DNA of 64,000 nucleotides, from contig JAHQIY010000006.1 of assembly GCA_019054805.1 (NCBI GenBank), positions 1,860,001 through 1,924,000 on the forward strand. The letters are read 5' to 3'. This document shows, in pieces, positions 21,501-32,498 of the stretch. The notes below the pieces were generated by a model. It was not told the DNA's origin. It worked only from the letters and a program-made list of their open reading frames with translations, and did no database searches. Numbering within the stretch: the stretch's first letter is position 1; each line of letters opens with the position of its first letter. Made by a program: the position numbers and the translations under genes. Source of the DNA: Brachionus manjavacas. Taxonomy: Eukaryota; Rotifera; Eurotatoria; Ploima; Brachionidae.

Positions 21501-24500
21501 AATTACATTCAAAATAGAATCATCTAGAAAAATCGACTATAAATAAGTAATTAAAAATATTTCAACAATTTCTTGATACCAAATACTCTTCGCAGTATTA
21601 AATTTTTTTTTATGTCAAATTCATTTAGTTTCTTTTCACCAATAAACAGTACAGTACATCCTAAAACTAACCTCTTCTTTTCCTCTTCTTTCCTCTAAAA
21701 AAGAAGGAAAAAGAAGGAAGAGGAAAGGAAGAGGAAAGGAAGAGGAAAGGAAGAGGAAAGGAAGAGGAAAGGAAGAGGAAAGGAAGAGGAAAGGAAGAGG
21801 AAAGGAAAGAAATCGATGAAGTTAGTTTTAGGATGTACTGTAGATCAAAATAATATCTGAAAATAGATTGACAAAATTTTTTATATAAAAAACCAACAAT
21901 ATCAGGGCTAGACATTTTTGGCTTACAACCAAGGCCATAGAGAGAGTAAAAACTTTTCTCTACTTTCTTCCACTTTTCATCAACTAAATCCGATACAAAT
22001 CCACTTTCTCCAATTGGTAAACCCAAATAAACTACAATTTGAACTTGAGGTATTACTTAACTTTATTTTTTTGGATCAATAGAGCTGCAGACTTATTTGC
22101 ATTAGAATCAATTTTTTAAAAAATTTGGATGAATAATTAATTGACAAAATTTTTATGCTAAAAATTATGCAAAAAACAATTTTATCATTGTATATACAAT
22201 TTTTCAATATTTTATTTTTTATAAAATTTAAATTAACAAACACAGTTATTATAAGAAAGACTAAATTTCTAAATTCTTATTGACTAAAGTTTTTTTTTTT
22301 TAAATCTTTTTTATTACATCGCCAGAATTGGCGTTAATTGGATTAAATAAATAAATAAATAAAATCAATTTTTCGACTTTTTGAAAAAGCTTCACATTTT
22401 TCCAGAAATTTTTGTCACTGTGAAATTGAAGGTGATAATAATAAAATATCATCGCAAAGGTTAGTTCGAATAATATTTGCACCAACGTTCAATTCAGTAC
22501 AGTCATCCAAGAGGTCATTTATGAAGAAGTTGAAAAGATGTGGGATAATACACCTTCTTGTTTAACACCTCCAGTTGTACTTATCATATAACTTACTTTA
22601 ATATCATCTAAGACATCTAACACATATTATAATATATATACAATATTCTCCGCACTGGATTAGGAACATAGTTCACTAATTTGAAGAAAAAGCCATCTAT
22701 CCAAAGCTAGTCAAACGCCTTACTTGCATCAAGACTAGCTACGTTTAGTTTTGACCCACTTTGCCTATAAAAGTTTATAACTTCATTTGTTTTAAAATAC
22801 GCTTGCTTGCATGATAAATTCCTAATTTGTGAGATTAAGTATCTTGAGTCTTGCCTCGCATTCAAATCTTTTATTGATGAGTCTTGTCTTTTTGCTATTT
22901 TTTGAACCTTTTCTACCACTAATATCTTTTTTTTCAGTTCAAGTTGCTCTCAATTTGAAAGAAAATCAGCTTAAGATGTAATTTAAAAATCAACTTATAT
23001 TATGACAGTCCATTTGAAACCTTGTAGAAAGCTTTAGAAAAATCTGTATAAAGTACAGTGTTTATTTGACCACTGGAATTAACCATTTTTTTCTTATATT
23101 CACGTAAGTTAACTATAATTTAGTTTGATCTATATCTAGATAAAAAATGGTTAGATGTTAAGAGCCCAAAAAGAATGATTTTTGCAATTATTAATTAAAA
23201 TTTTTGAATTTTACGAGAAAAATAGCAAATTTTCGTCATCACATGTAAAAAAAAAAATTCTATTAGAAAAAAGATAGGTAAAAATTTTCCTAAAATCTTG
23301 AAATGCTTAAAAAAAAAAGTATTTAATTTGACGTTAATTAACACTTGAAGCACCAATTTTTTTTCTTTGAAGCACCAGCGATGACAGACTTTTTTGTCCC
23401 CTAAAACTAAGCTTCACGTACAGAGACCCTCAGCCTGCGAAAAAATTGCACACGAACTATATCAGACCTTAAATCGTATTTGCATTACCTTCCTGTTGTC
23501 TTTACACCAAAAAGTCATAAATGCACTAGAAAAAATTGAGCACAGAGCCACTAAACTACAAAGCTAGATGCTGCTATCTTGGTCTTTTTTCACTAGTCGA
23601 AAAGAGAATAAGAGGATACCTCACTCAAAAATACAAATTTGAAAACAGAATAGATGAAATAATTGGTAAGAAGAACCATATCTAGGTTTCGCTAGAGGAG
23701 GCCAAAGAAGATCCTTCAACAATTGAATAGCAAACAGTTGGTACTCGTTACCAGATGAAGTGATAAATGTACCTTCAGTAAACCCCTTCAAGAGCAAACT
23801 GCACAAGTACTGTACAACTGCCGCAGGACATCATTCTCGGTTGACACGCGCTGCGTGATTTTCTAGTGTAATCATGCTGTAGTTATAAATTACTCCTACT
23901 ACAGTCGTTCCCCGGTATAACGAGCAAGTTGGGCGAAAATTTTTGTGCTCGTTATATCGAAACTCGTTTTATCGAAATCCCATTGAAAAGGATAGGCAAT
24001 TTTTATTTCTTAATTAAAATTTTTATTGAAAAAGTTAAAAAAAAAAAGATAAATAAAACTAAAAATTAAGCTTTTTTTACAAAATCTGTAATACTGGATT
24101 GTTTGGTTTTACATTTTTCTAGTACAATATTTTCAGTATTAAACAAAAAGTCAACAACGTTGGAAAAATCTTCTTTTTTTTTTAGAAAAAAATCTTTTAA
24201 ATCATTAATTCTTTCGATTGCATCCTTTGAGCTAAAATCTGATTTTTTGATCGCAATGTTTTTTTATAATTTCTATTTTAGTCTCAAGCGAGATACACTT
24301 TCTTTTTTTTTGAGCAAGTTTATCTGTCATTTTTTTCAATTAGATTAGACAATCAAGTATTTTCAGTTATTTATATTCAATTATAAAAAGAAAATTAATT
24401 GTTTTATTTTTATTTTTTTTAATCTTTTTTCTTAATACACAAGTGTGAAAGTTTTTTTTTCAAGCTCGTTAAAGGAAGTTTTTTTTCTTAAGAAAATGAT

Positions 24501-27500
24501 TAAGCGGTCTTTCAAAATAAGCTCGTTTTATCAAGTTTTCGTTCTATAGAAACTCGTTCTATCGAAAACATTTTTATATCTTTTTGTATTGCTCGTAATC
24601 GGTTCCAGGTAAAATGTTCGTTATAAAGAGTTTCTCGTTTTATGGGGTCTCGTTATACGGAGGAACGACTGTACTAGCAGATGATTCATTTTCATTATCA
24701 GAAGATTCAGAGGAGATTGTCTGTTCATTTGGTTTAAATCCATCATCACTTTCATCAAAGTCAGTTTCGACGTTTTCATGCTCTAAACCCGCGCCAAAGT
24801 CGTCAATGTTAATTCGATTTTGAGTATTAAGATTTTTCCTTGCTTTTTCAGCTGAGATTCGACTGCTTTACATAGATTTTCAAATCTAAAAATTCTTTTT
24901 ATATTAGAAAAGATTAAACAATATCAGATGTCATTTTGACTTGGCCGGTGCTTCTTGATATAAGTGTTGATATCCACGCAAAGAAAAAAAAAAGAATTTA
25001 ATTTTTTCTAAAATATTAAATAATGGTTTTCTTATTAATAAAAATTATTTCAAAAATTTTTTTTTCATCAAAAATTTAATATATTTATGTAAAAGCGAAA
25101 TTTAAAATTGTTCAAATTTTAAATTTTTAAAAATTTTTTTTTAAGAGTCGTAGCCTATAACTTGTGTGGATGGGAAATGAAAGAAGGATGTCTGAGTCAA
25201 AATTTTTTTGCATCCCTGAAAAAGCTGGGTAATTATGAACGAGCCTGTTGCTTAGCTTTACTTACCGACAACTTTGAACAAGCATTAGAGATTTTGGAAT
25301 CTGCCATTCAAACTGGTAATCAGTCTCGTTTAAAAAATTTCCAAATTTATTTTGCTATTTTTTCTAGATCCACAATTTGGGAGTCTCTGGATAGCTTTGC
25401 GATATTTTATTGATGATCAAAAATTGGAAAGCTACCGGGTCGACTCAGAGGATCATGGATCATCTTGCTCGTTAAACGAGTCTTCATCTACTTCCAACTC
25501 ATTTGTGTCCAACACTAATGCCAGTCAAACATCCAACAAAAAGTCGCCCTTCTTTTCGATTGATTCTTCAGATAGTTCAGTAACAACTCGATCAAAATCA
25601 AGCTTTTTAAATGAGTCCTTAAAAGAATGTTCAAAATTTGTCAGAAGTTTCACTGATCCGTATCTCAGAGCTATGTTTAATTTTATGATTAACCAAGAAA
25701 AAGCTAAAGATGATATTTTGGTAATTTATAATTATTTTTGTCACATTTAGATCACTACTTGCATTTTAATTAGTCTGACAGGGAAATACTTTTCCAGGAC
25801 CGAGTGGCTCTATCGATCTATTTTAACTTTGATCTAAAAAATTTGTCTCGTTTACAAATTTATTTTGATAAATTAGAAAATGAATGCATTGAATATTCTG
25901 ATTTGAGTGCCGTTTTGCTCACAGGTCTCAGCCCAAGATGCTTGGACTTATTTCAATCATTTATTGATAATACCGGTGACTTACAATCAATTTGTCTGGC
26001 AGTCATTCATTCTCCTTATTTGGAAGTTGTTGAGTCTAGTTTAGTCAATTATTGGCTAAGTTGCTATCGAGAACAATTGAACAGGTTGAAAATGTGGGAA
26101 AAACGGTATTATTTACTTTTTTATCAATTCTTAATTTTTTGGTGATGTAAATCAATTCAGTAAAATTAGAATATTATGAATAAAATATTTTCTTTTTTGA
26201 TAAATAAAAATTAAAATTGAATTAGCTAGAAAATACCCTGAATTTGGGGTATTTTCAAAAAATAAAGCCAAAATTTAACTTTTACTCTCATACAAAAATT
26301 TAATTTTGACTTTAATTCCGTCTGATAATTTTTCCATTTTCATCAAGTGAAAGCTTTTTTCTTACCTTTTTCTTTGAACTCGAGCTGTTCTGTAAATTTA
26401 GGCGACTGATACATCCTTTGAACCACCTATCTACTGATTCTGCAAAATTCAGAAAATGATGAGTTTAACATATTATATTATATTAAAAGTTTATCTCAAC
26501 TTTAAGTTGTGGTACAGTGAATGTATCAGTTGGAAATGATATTTTAAGTTTTTGGAATTTTTCATACGAGCTCTTTTTCATGGAACTATGTTGTTGCTGT
26601 CATCAATTTAAGATTTAATTAAATTTCCAAATTTAATTAGCAAATTATTTAAATACTATTTAAATAAATTTATACTTAAAGTCAAAGTCCAAATTTGACT
26701 TTGGCTTAAGATATTTTTTTTTAGTTTTTTGGTTTCTTTTTGAGGGAGAAATTGATTGATTTCGATTAGAATTATGTTTATTTCCAATAAAAACAAGTTT
26801 TTTTAATATTATTTTATTTTCGAATTTTTTTTTTTTTATTAAACCTAAATCTCCAATTTTAAAGTCCATGTTTGAATTTGACCATTTTCCCTTTTTGGTT
26901 TTAGACTTACACTTTTGACCAACTCTGATACAAACTAAACAAAAAAATTCACTAAAAATTATTTTTCGCTAGGTATTTATTACTAACTTTCTAGGTAAAA
27001 AAACAAAAATTTTTAAGTAATTAAAATAAAAATGCAGTGTAAAAAAAAAATTTTGCTTGATAAAAAAATACTTGTTATGTAATATAAAAGAAGTGAAAGG
27101 CAAAATTTAGCACTTGCTAAAAAAACTGTCCTCATTTTAATTAAAAGAATTATTTTTACACCAAAATTTAATATTTTTTTTCCAATTTTTTTTTGAATTT
27201 AATAAATTCGCTTTTACCTGGGCTGACATTTTTTGTCACTATTGTCTAAATGCGTATTCAATGTAATTTAAACATTAATTAAATAAATGAAAGACTGTCG
27301 CTCAAATAATGCAAATATAGCTTTTATTCGAATTGCTTGTTCTTGAATTTTGATAATTAACATCTAGTAATAAAATTTTTGACCATCCATTACTTCCTTC
27401 ATGTTTAATATTTTATTTTATCAAATAACCTAGCACTTAAATTTTTTCATCTAAAATTTTGATTTTAACACTTAGCATTTTATTTTTTAACTAAGTTTCT

Positions 27501-29762
27501 TTCTTTTTAACCTTCAGAGTAATTTTTTGCCTAGCAGTTAAATAAATTAAATTAAAAAAGTTAAATGCTTTGATTTTTGTTATTGATTTTATAAACTTAA
27601 AATAGAAATAAAAGATTTTAATTTAGGTAAAATATATATTTTTTAGTTTTTTTTTAACACCAAGAAAAAATTTTTGTTTAGAATATTTAGTTTGTACTGA
27701 AAGGACTATTTGAAAGTTTCTTTAAAAGTCTTGGTCTAAGATTATGCCTCTGACTTGCAGGCACATAAAAATTTATCGTATTTAACTTCGTTTGAGAATC
27801 GAGTTTTAGAGTTGTTCAGTAAATCTTGTCACATTTGAATAATTTAAAAATCTTTGATCGAATTTAGTTAGTTTCATCAAATTTTGTAAAAAAAAAGGTT
27901 TTTTAAATTTTAAAGCAAAAAATTTGATTAAAAAATAGATTCAATTGAAGTAAAATTATTTTTTTTTGAGGAAAAAAAGCTAAAAATTACTATATTTATT
28001 TACTATTTAAAAGCTAAGCAAATAAAGTTGTCTTACTTGAATTAAAGATTATTTATTTTTTATTTTTCAAATTGGTGTTCATTTTTGATCATTGATCATT
28101 TTAAACTAGTTTTACTCCTTTTCATAGATCTACCATGCTAATAAATATAATGATCTAATTGAAGAGTTATATTTTTCAATTAAAGATTGAACAGTGTTAA
28201 TAATTACGTAAATTCACGTAAAAATCAGTAAATTTTAGTTCAAGTTTCTCAGTTCTCCAATTAGTCTTCGATGTTAAATGTTTTATACATTTAAATTTAT
28301 TTTCTATAGATATAAGTAAATTTCTAAAAGTGAAGTTTAATTATTGATAAAAAAGGATAGACCATAGTATTTTAAGATACATTATACATATTTTAAGATT
28401 TATTATATATTTGAAGAACCAACTAAAGGGATTGAAATATTAATAAATAATTATAGATTTTTTTTTAGTTTTAAATTCATTTTTAAATCGAAATATTTAC
28501 GTAAAAAATAGTAAATTCCAATGATCAAATCAACACTGTATATAGAGAAAAGTCTAGAAATATAAATTGATCAATTTTGCTGAATTTTTTTTAAAAATAA
28601 TCTAATTTTGATGTTAAAAGCTTTCTTTATTTCACAATTTTTTAAATCATTTATTAAAGTAATATATATTTTCTAATTTAAAATATTTAACTTTAAATTA
28701 ATATCTCATATTTTAAAGACCAACTTTTTTTTAGAAATTTAGTTCTTTTTTAATAATTCAATTTATTTTTAAATATAAAATATTCTATTTAGGGCTGAAT
28801 TTGATTTATTAAAAATGAAGCTAAAAAAATACCAAACATTGATAAGCTTACCAGATCATGCAAATAAAAATCATACGGATTCAGAACCGAATATTCCTTC
28901 GTCATCTTCATCAACTTCATCTTTAAATTCCATTAGCAGAACTAACCAATCTAGCCAGCTTAGAAATAATTCTCATTCATACAATCAAATAAACAGCAGT
29001 CAAAGTCAAGCCCAAGTAAATCAAGTTAATTTTTCTTTGAATTCTCTGAATACCAGACCAAATGTAACACGAATGGTCACCTCGCAAAGCATGAATTTTC
29101 AAGTAAATTTGAGCAAAAGACCTAGCGTTTTTTTGAACTGTAATTCATGCGGTAAGAACATAATGGAAAAACAGTGTACATCTTCAAATTCTTTTGTGAT
29201 CGGATCGGGTAATGCAATCAATAACTATAGCCTGTTGCCTCATGACACATCTTTAGATTGGTGCTTAAATTGCTCAAAATTTTTGCCTCATTGTGTTGTT
29301 TGTTTACGTTTAATGAAGGTAAATTTGGTGTCTGCTCCTTTGGTATCCATTTTGCAGCCATCTATTAACCGAGTTCAAACAACTCCTAAGATAATGCATT
29401 CATATGGTTACCCTAAAAAAATGTCTGTCCAATACAAGTCACCTGGAAAATTGGACATGAATGGATTTTCTAGTAAACCTTTTTATAAAGATGAAAACAC
29501 TGAAAACCAAAAAGATAATTTGAGCATGATTAGGAAAGAGCTAAACGAGCGAGTCACCCACATGAACAAAGTTGAAATTTTATTTTCAAATAAATTCTTT
29601 ATGCTAAAAAGTACTAAATTCGGAAATTGGTTTTCTTGGTGTATGTCATGTCATCATGGCGGACACATAAAACATTTAATTAACTGGTTCAGATTCAATC
29701 GAAAATGCCCATATTTACATTGTAAGTGTCAATGCACAAACTTGGATCATATTATTGATTAG
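18515..29762 (+). CDS. MIOS: MIOS, GATOR2 complex subunit (12 exons)
   Basis: Exons: 18515-18786, 18839-18888, 18940-18998, 19056-19383, 19438-19627, 19677-20357, 20429-20553, 20603-20669, 25146-25315, 25368-25720, 25798-26105 and 28793-29762. All junctions are GT-AG and keep frame, giving about 1,190 residues against about 875 in human. The N-terminal half is a WD40 propeller (RQCTHLTWN, LVWDVRG, HAVIWDTRMF, IQWCPTK). A helical middle follows (YNLCGWEMKEGC, ERACCLALL, DRVALSIYF, LLTGLSPRCLD). The C-terminus is a zinc-rich module (CNSCGK, WCLNCSKFLPHCVVC, WFSWCMSCHHGGHIKH and CPYLHCKCQC). MIOS is known as part of GATOR2, which relieves GATOR1 inhibition of TORC1 at the lysosome. The extra length is low-complexity Ser/Asn insertions and a long insert inside the zinc module. 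Introns 8 (4.5 kb) and 11 (2.7 kb) hold transposons. The exon 6/7 join is the least certain. Confidence 0.92.
21153..21201. repeat. Perfect 21-bp inverted repeat with 7-base loop
   Basis: TTCGCCATTCTTCGATGATA plus C (21153-21173) is exactly mirrored at 21181-21201 around ATTATTT. It lies inside MIOS intron 8. Confidence 0.85.
21290..22040 (-). mobile_element. 3' end of a Jockey/CR1-like non-LTR element in MIOS intron 8
   Basis: On the minus strand, PIGESGFVSDLVDEK, KKVEKSFYSLYGLGCKPK and FLYKKFCQSIFRYYFD match, in order, the RT C-terminal region of the copy at 51.9-52.8 kb. A 3' region follows and ends in a TAAATAAATAAA-type tail near 21410-21425. A purine minisatellite with its own inverted flanks interrupts it. 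Confidence 0.65.
21651..21841. repeat. Purine minisatellite framed by a perfect 21-bp inverted repeat
   Basis: About eight to nine units of an 11-base GGAAGAGGAAA repeat run from about 21713 to 21805. A complementary CCTCTTC-rich arm lies at 21671-21698. The whole block is enclosed by ACAGTACATCCTAAAACTAA(C) at 21651-21671 and its exact inverse at 21821-21841. Confidence 0.8.
22560..22920 (-). pseudogene. Non-LTR reverse transcriptase fragment in MIOS intron 8
   Basis: The minus-strand frame includes YFKTNEVINFYRQ, then NVASLDASKAFDKLW and GFFFKLVNY. The DASKAFD box is the first catalytic-aspartate motif of non-LTR reverse transcriptases. The right end (22840-22910) shares a block with 21355-21420, so two related copies were inserted. 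Confidence 0.7.
23440..23870 (+). pseudogene. C-terminal end of a CR1-like non-LTR ORF2
   Basis: Broken frames give EKIEHRATKL, RIRGYLTQKYKFENRIDEI, and SWYSLPDEVINVPSVNPFK with KLHKYC. The W..LP..V....S...FK..L...W layout is the usual end of CR1/RTE-type polymerases. Several stops and shifts are present. It differs in family from the neighbouring minus-strand fragments. Confidence 0.65.
23902..24671 (-). mobile_element. Internally deleted pogo/Tigger-like element
   Basis: The element is 770 bp with inverted ends CAGTCGTTCCCCGGTATAAC and (reverse) CAGTCGTTCCTCCGTATAAC, flanked by TA on both sides (23900-23901 and 24672-24673). These are the hallmarks of pogo/Tigger elements of the Tc1/mariner group. 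On the minus strand an ATG at 24330 starts MTDKLAQKKRKCISLETK and continues IEIIKKHCDQK, the CENP-B-type psq helix-turn-helix. After a stop, only a C-terminal tail survives (ITDFVKKA, stop near 24066). The DDE core is gone, so it is non-autonomous. Confidence 0.8.
26270..27232 (-). CDS. Candidate small gene, antisense inside MIOS intron 11
   Basis: Unrecognised and tentative. On the minus strand ATGTCAGCCCAG (27232-27221) is followed by a gtaaaa donor. A second block, after the acceptor near 26940, reads GQKCKSKTKKGKWSNSNMDF then KIGDLGLIKKKKF, which recalls the opening of PWWP-type domains (FK.GDL). Further blocks are EKFQKLKISFPTDTFTVPQL (about 26590-26500) and VDRWFKGCISRLNLQNSSSS (about 26440), ending SLDENGKIIRRN and a stop. 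Most joins have GT-AG sites, but the join before VDRWF does not keep phase with the donor I see. It could be a real nested gene, a pseudogene or transposon debris. Confidence 0.3.
28192..28540. mobile_element. Possible hAT-like MITE in MIOS intron 11
   Basis: The ends CAGTGTTAATAATTACG and CAAATCAACACTG are imperfect inverted repeats. The inner sequence repeats ACGTAAA and AGTAAATTT motifs. No matching target duplication was seen, so this is weak. Confidence 0.3.
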
Positions 29763-29917
29763 TTTTAGACTAGAATTTTAGTAATCATCTTTTTTTTATA
29801 TAATAAATTTTGTCATATTATAAAATAAATTAAAAAAAATATTCTTGTTTATTTAATTAACGGGTGCTGATAAAATCTTGGCACCGTTTTCTATTTTTGA
29901 CTCTTTAGCAACTTAAA

Positions 29918-30352
29918 ATTGGCAACTTGAAGTTTTTGATCAATTTTTGATGCTCAAAATGATCAAATCAAGTTTTAATTATTAAATAAATTATTATTTC
30001 TCAATAGAATTAATTTAAAGATACATTTTTTGGTAAGCTTTTAAAGTTTTTTTTTTTATCGTCGGTATTAATAGTTTTTTCCAATTTAAAATTTAATAAT
30101 TCAAAATCATTTTAAAAATCTTCAAAATTCTGCAAAAAAAATACTCACTTATAAAAGCATCCTTTAGATGTACTCTGCAATGTGCACTTTGATATTGCAG
30201 ATTTTATCTTTAAATTTAACAAAGTATGCTTAATCCAAATGTATCTCTGCATTAATTCTTTTAAGAAATAACAACTTTTTTTATTTAAAAAACTTGATTT
30301 GATAATTTTGAACATCAAAAATTAATCATAAACTTCAAGTTGCCCTTGATAT
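29918..30352. repeat. Foldback (inverted) repeat between MIOS and CKS
   Basis: The arm at 29921-30025, starting GCAACTTGAAGTTTTTGATC, is mirrored with mismatches at 30230-30352, ending AAACTTCAAGTTGC. The centre contains unique AT-rich sequence. No coding capacity. Confidence 0.65.
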
Positions 30353-30514
30353 TTAATTTAAGAGGTCTAGATTAATTTTCATTATTAAATTAAATTTTTT
30401 TTTGAAATAATGAACATCACATCATCCAATTTTTCTTTGTTTATTCATGGTTAAATTTTTCGAAGTTATTCTTTAAGTTTCAATTGATTCTTACTAAATT
30501 TTGATAGAATTAAT

Positions 30515-30960
30515 TGTTCTTAATTGGCCGTGTCCGCATTAGCCGGACAACCTTTAAGCGGGCGGTCAAATTTTGGACCACCAAAATAATCGGTCTAAAA
30601 TATACGGGCCGCCATAAAACCGGTCAACTTTTTGGCGGACGGTCACTAAATTTTTTTTTAAATTTTGAAAAAAAAAAAAAACTTAAAAAACTTTTTAAAA
30701 TAAATAAAGAAATTTATTTTTATTTTTTTTCATCATTTTAATTAGTTATTTTTTTTGAAAAATTAAAAACATTATTTCGAAAAAATTTCAATTTTAGTGG
30801 CTAACCGCCAAAAATTTGGCCGTATTTTCGACCGTCCATATTTTTTAGGTCGGTTTTTTGGCCGCCCGTTTATTTTGGCGGTCCAAAAAATAGACCGCCG
30901 AGCTGACCGGTCAAATGACCGCAAAAAACCGTCCGGTGTGTTTGACCGTATCCAACACTA
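30515..30960. mobile_element. GC-rich hAT-type MITE, copy 2
   Basis: A perfect 8-bp duplication GAATTAAT flanks the element at 30507-30514 and 30961-30968. The right end TATCCAACACTA matches that of the copy at 14854-15197, and the left part shares CCGTGTCCGCAT..GCCGG. It carries many GCGGTC, GACCGC and CCGGTCAA motifs. The middle (about 30655-30795) is AT-rich, unlike copy 1. The extreme left terminus is degenerate. Confidence 0.8.
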
Positions 30961-31363
30961 GAATTAATATAGCCAAAAAATGCCTCGACACTACTTACTT
31001 CTGTTCAAAATTTGGCTTATAAAAAGATTACATTTTTAATACAACGAAATTTTTTGAAGCTCAAAAAATGTTTAATTTAATTCAAAATTTTGAAATAATT
31101 AAATTTTAAATTGGCAAATACAATTTTTACCGACGCTATAAAATAAATTTTATATTTTAATTCTAAACTATATTTGTCCTCTAAAATAAAAATAAATAAT
31201 CGCATTTTTTTAACAATTTTTATTTATTACAAAAACATCGATTTACTGCAAAAAAAAAATAATTCAATATAAATTTTCTAAGATTAAAAATTAAGTTAAA
31301 AATTTTTTGTTAGATTCCTAATTTAAATAAAATTCTAAAAAAGTCAATTTTGATAATAAATTC

Positions 31364-31795
31364 TTAGTTGACTCTAGTCGACATCTTGTTCTGATCTTTT
31401 GCCTGTAACTGTTGTGACTGCTGTCCGAAGTTAATAGCTCGTCTGAAAAGTAAAACATGAGGCTCTTACAAAAATAAGATAGCTGAATTAAAATTGATTT
31501 AAAATTGTATGCTAATGGATAAAATACCTGGTTCATGAATAAGATAATGCTGCCAACCTCTCGATTGTTGAACACCGATTGACCTCCATTCGGTCTCGCT
31601 CATTAAATGATCTTTTGGTACTATTTTTGCCAATTCCTTTGGCAGTAAAACATGACGATATTCATGAGTATCGTCAAAATATTTATCGGAATAATAAATA
31701 TCGCCGGCATGTTTTTGAATCAAAGCTGCAATGTTGTTCTCTTAAAGGAAAAATTTTAAATTTTTCATCAATTTATTTTATATTTTTTTACCCAT
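31364..31795 (-). CDS. CKS1: Cyclin-dependent kinase regulatory subunit (CKS1/CKS2 family)
   Basis: Exons on the minus strand: 31795-31792 (ATG plus one G), 31740-31528 and 31464-31364. The joins use GT-AG and keep phase; the product is 105 residues. Family strings are nearly intact: [60 protein letters not shown] proteins bind CDK-cyclin complexes and read phosphothreonine, and also help SCF-Skp2 recognise targets. The C-terminus has a longer, Gln-rich tail ([18 protein letters not shown]) than the about 79 residues of vertebrate CKS. The third exon start was chosen because only it restores [12 protein letters not shown]. Whether CKS1 or CKS2 is nearest cannot be decided. Confidence 0.92.
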
Positions 31796-32498
31796 TATTT
31801 AAACACTTAATTTCTATCAAAAAATTTATCACAATAAACTTTAAGATGATTTTTTTGAGCCGATATTTAAAAACAAACTAAGTTGAAAACTTAAATCTAT
31901 GCTTTTAAATCTTATACTGACTAGCTAATAAGAACGGCTTCAAATTTGTCTCAATTTTAAAAAAATAAAAAAAATGTTATAAAAAAAAATTTTAAAATGA
32001 AGATATTAATTTGGACAAGACAATTCGTTTTTAATTCACTTAAAATTAAAAAAAAAAGAATTTGATATTTAAAGTTTTTAATTGAGAGACCGTACAAATT
32101 CAAAATTTTTTTTAGAAAATTATTGTATTAGTAGTTCAGGAGTATAATAGTAAATTTAAGAAAAAGTTTCAAAATTTTGATTTTGATTTCTTAATAATTT
32201 TCATTTGAAAATTATTAAAATCCAATCTTATGTCATTTTTTTTAAATGAAGTCATCAAATGGCTGTAGTTTGACACTAGCCACTCGTTTGTACTTGAGAA
32301 AACTAGCATGTTTATTTGATTAATAAATTGAAATTTTTTTCTAATTTTTTTGAGGATCAAAAGAAAAATAAATTGAATATTTAAACTACTCTCAGATTTA
32401 TTAGTTGATTTGTTTTCTTGAGAAAAAAATAAAAATTAATCAAAAGTTTATTATTAGAGACTCGTAATAAATAAAATTTTAAAAATTATAAAATAGAA

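Noticed and set aside
30514..30741. 75-residue plus-strand ORF
   Set aside because: It lies within the hAT-type MITE; its composition follows the repeated GCGGTC motifs.
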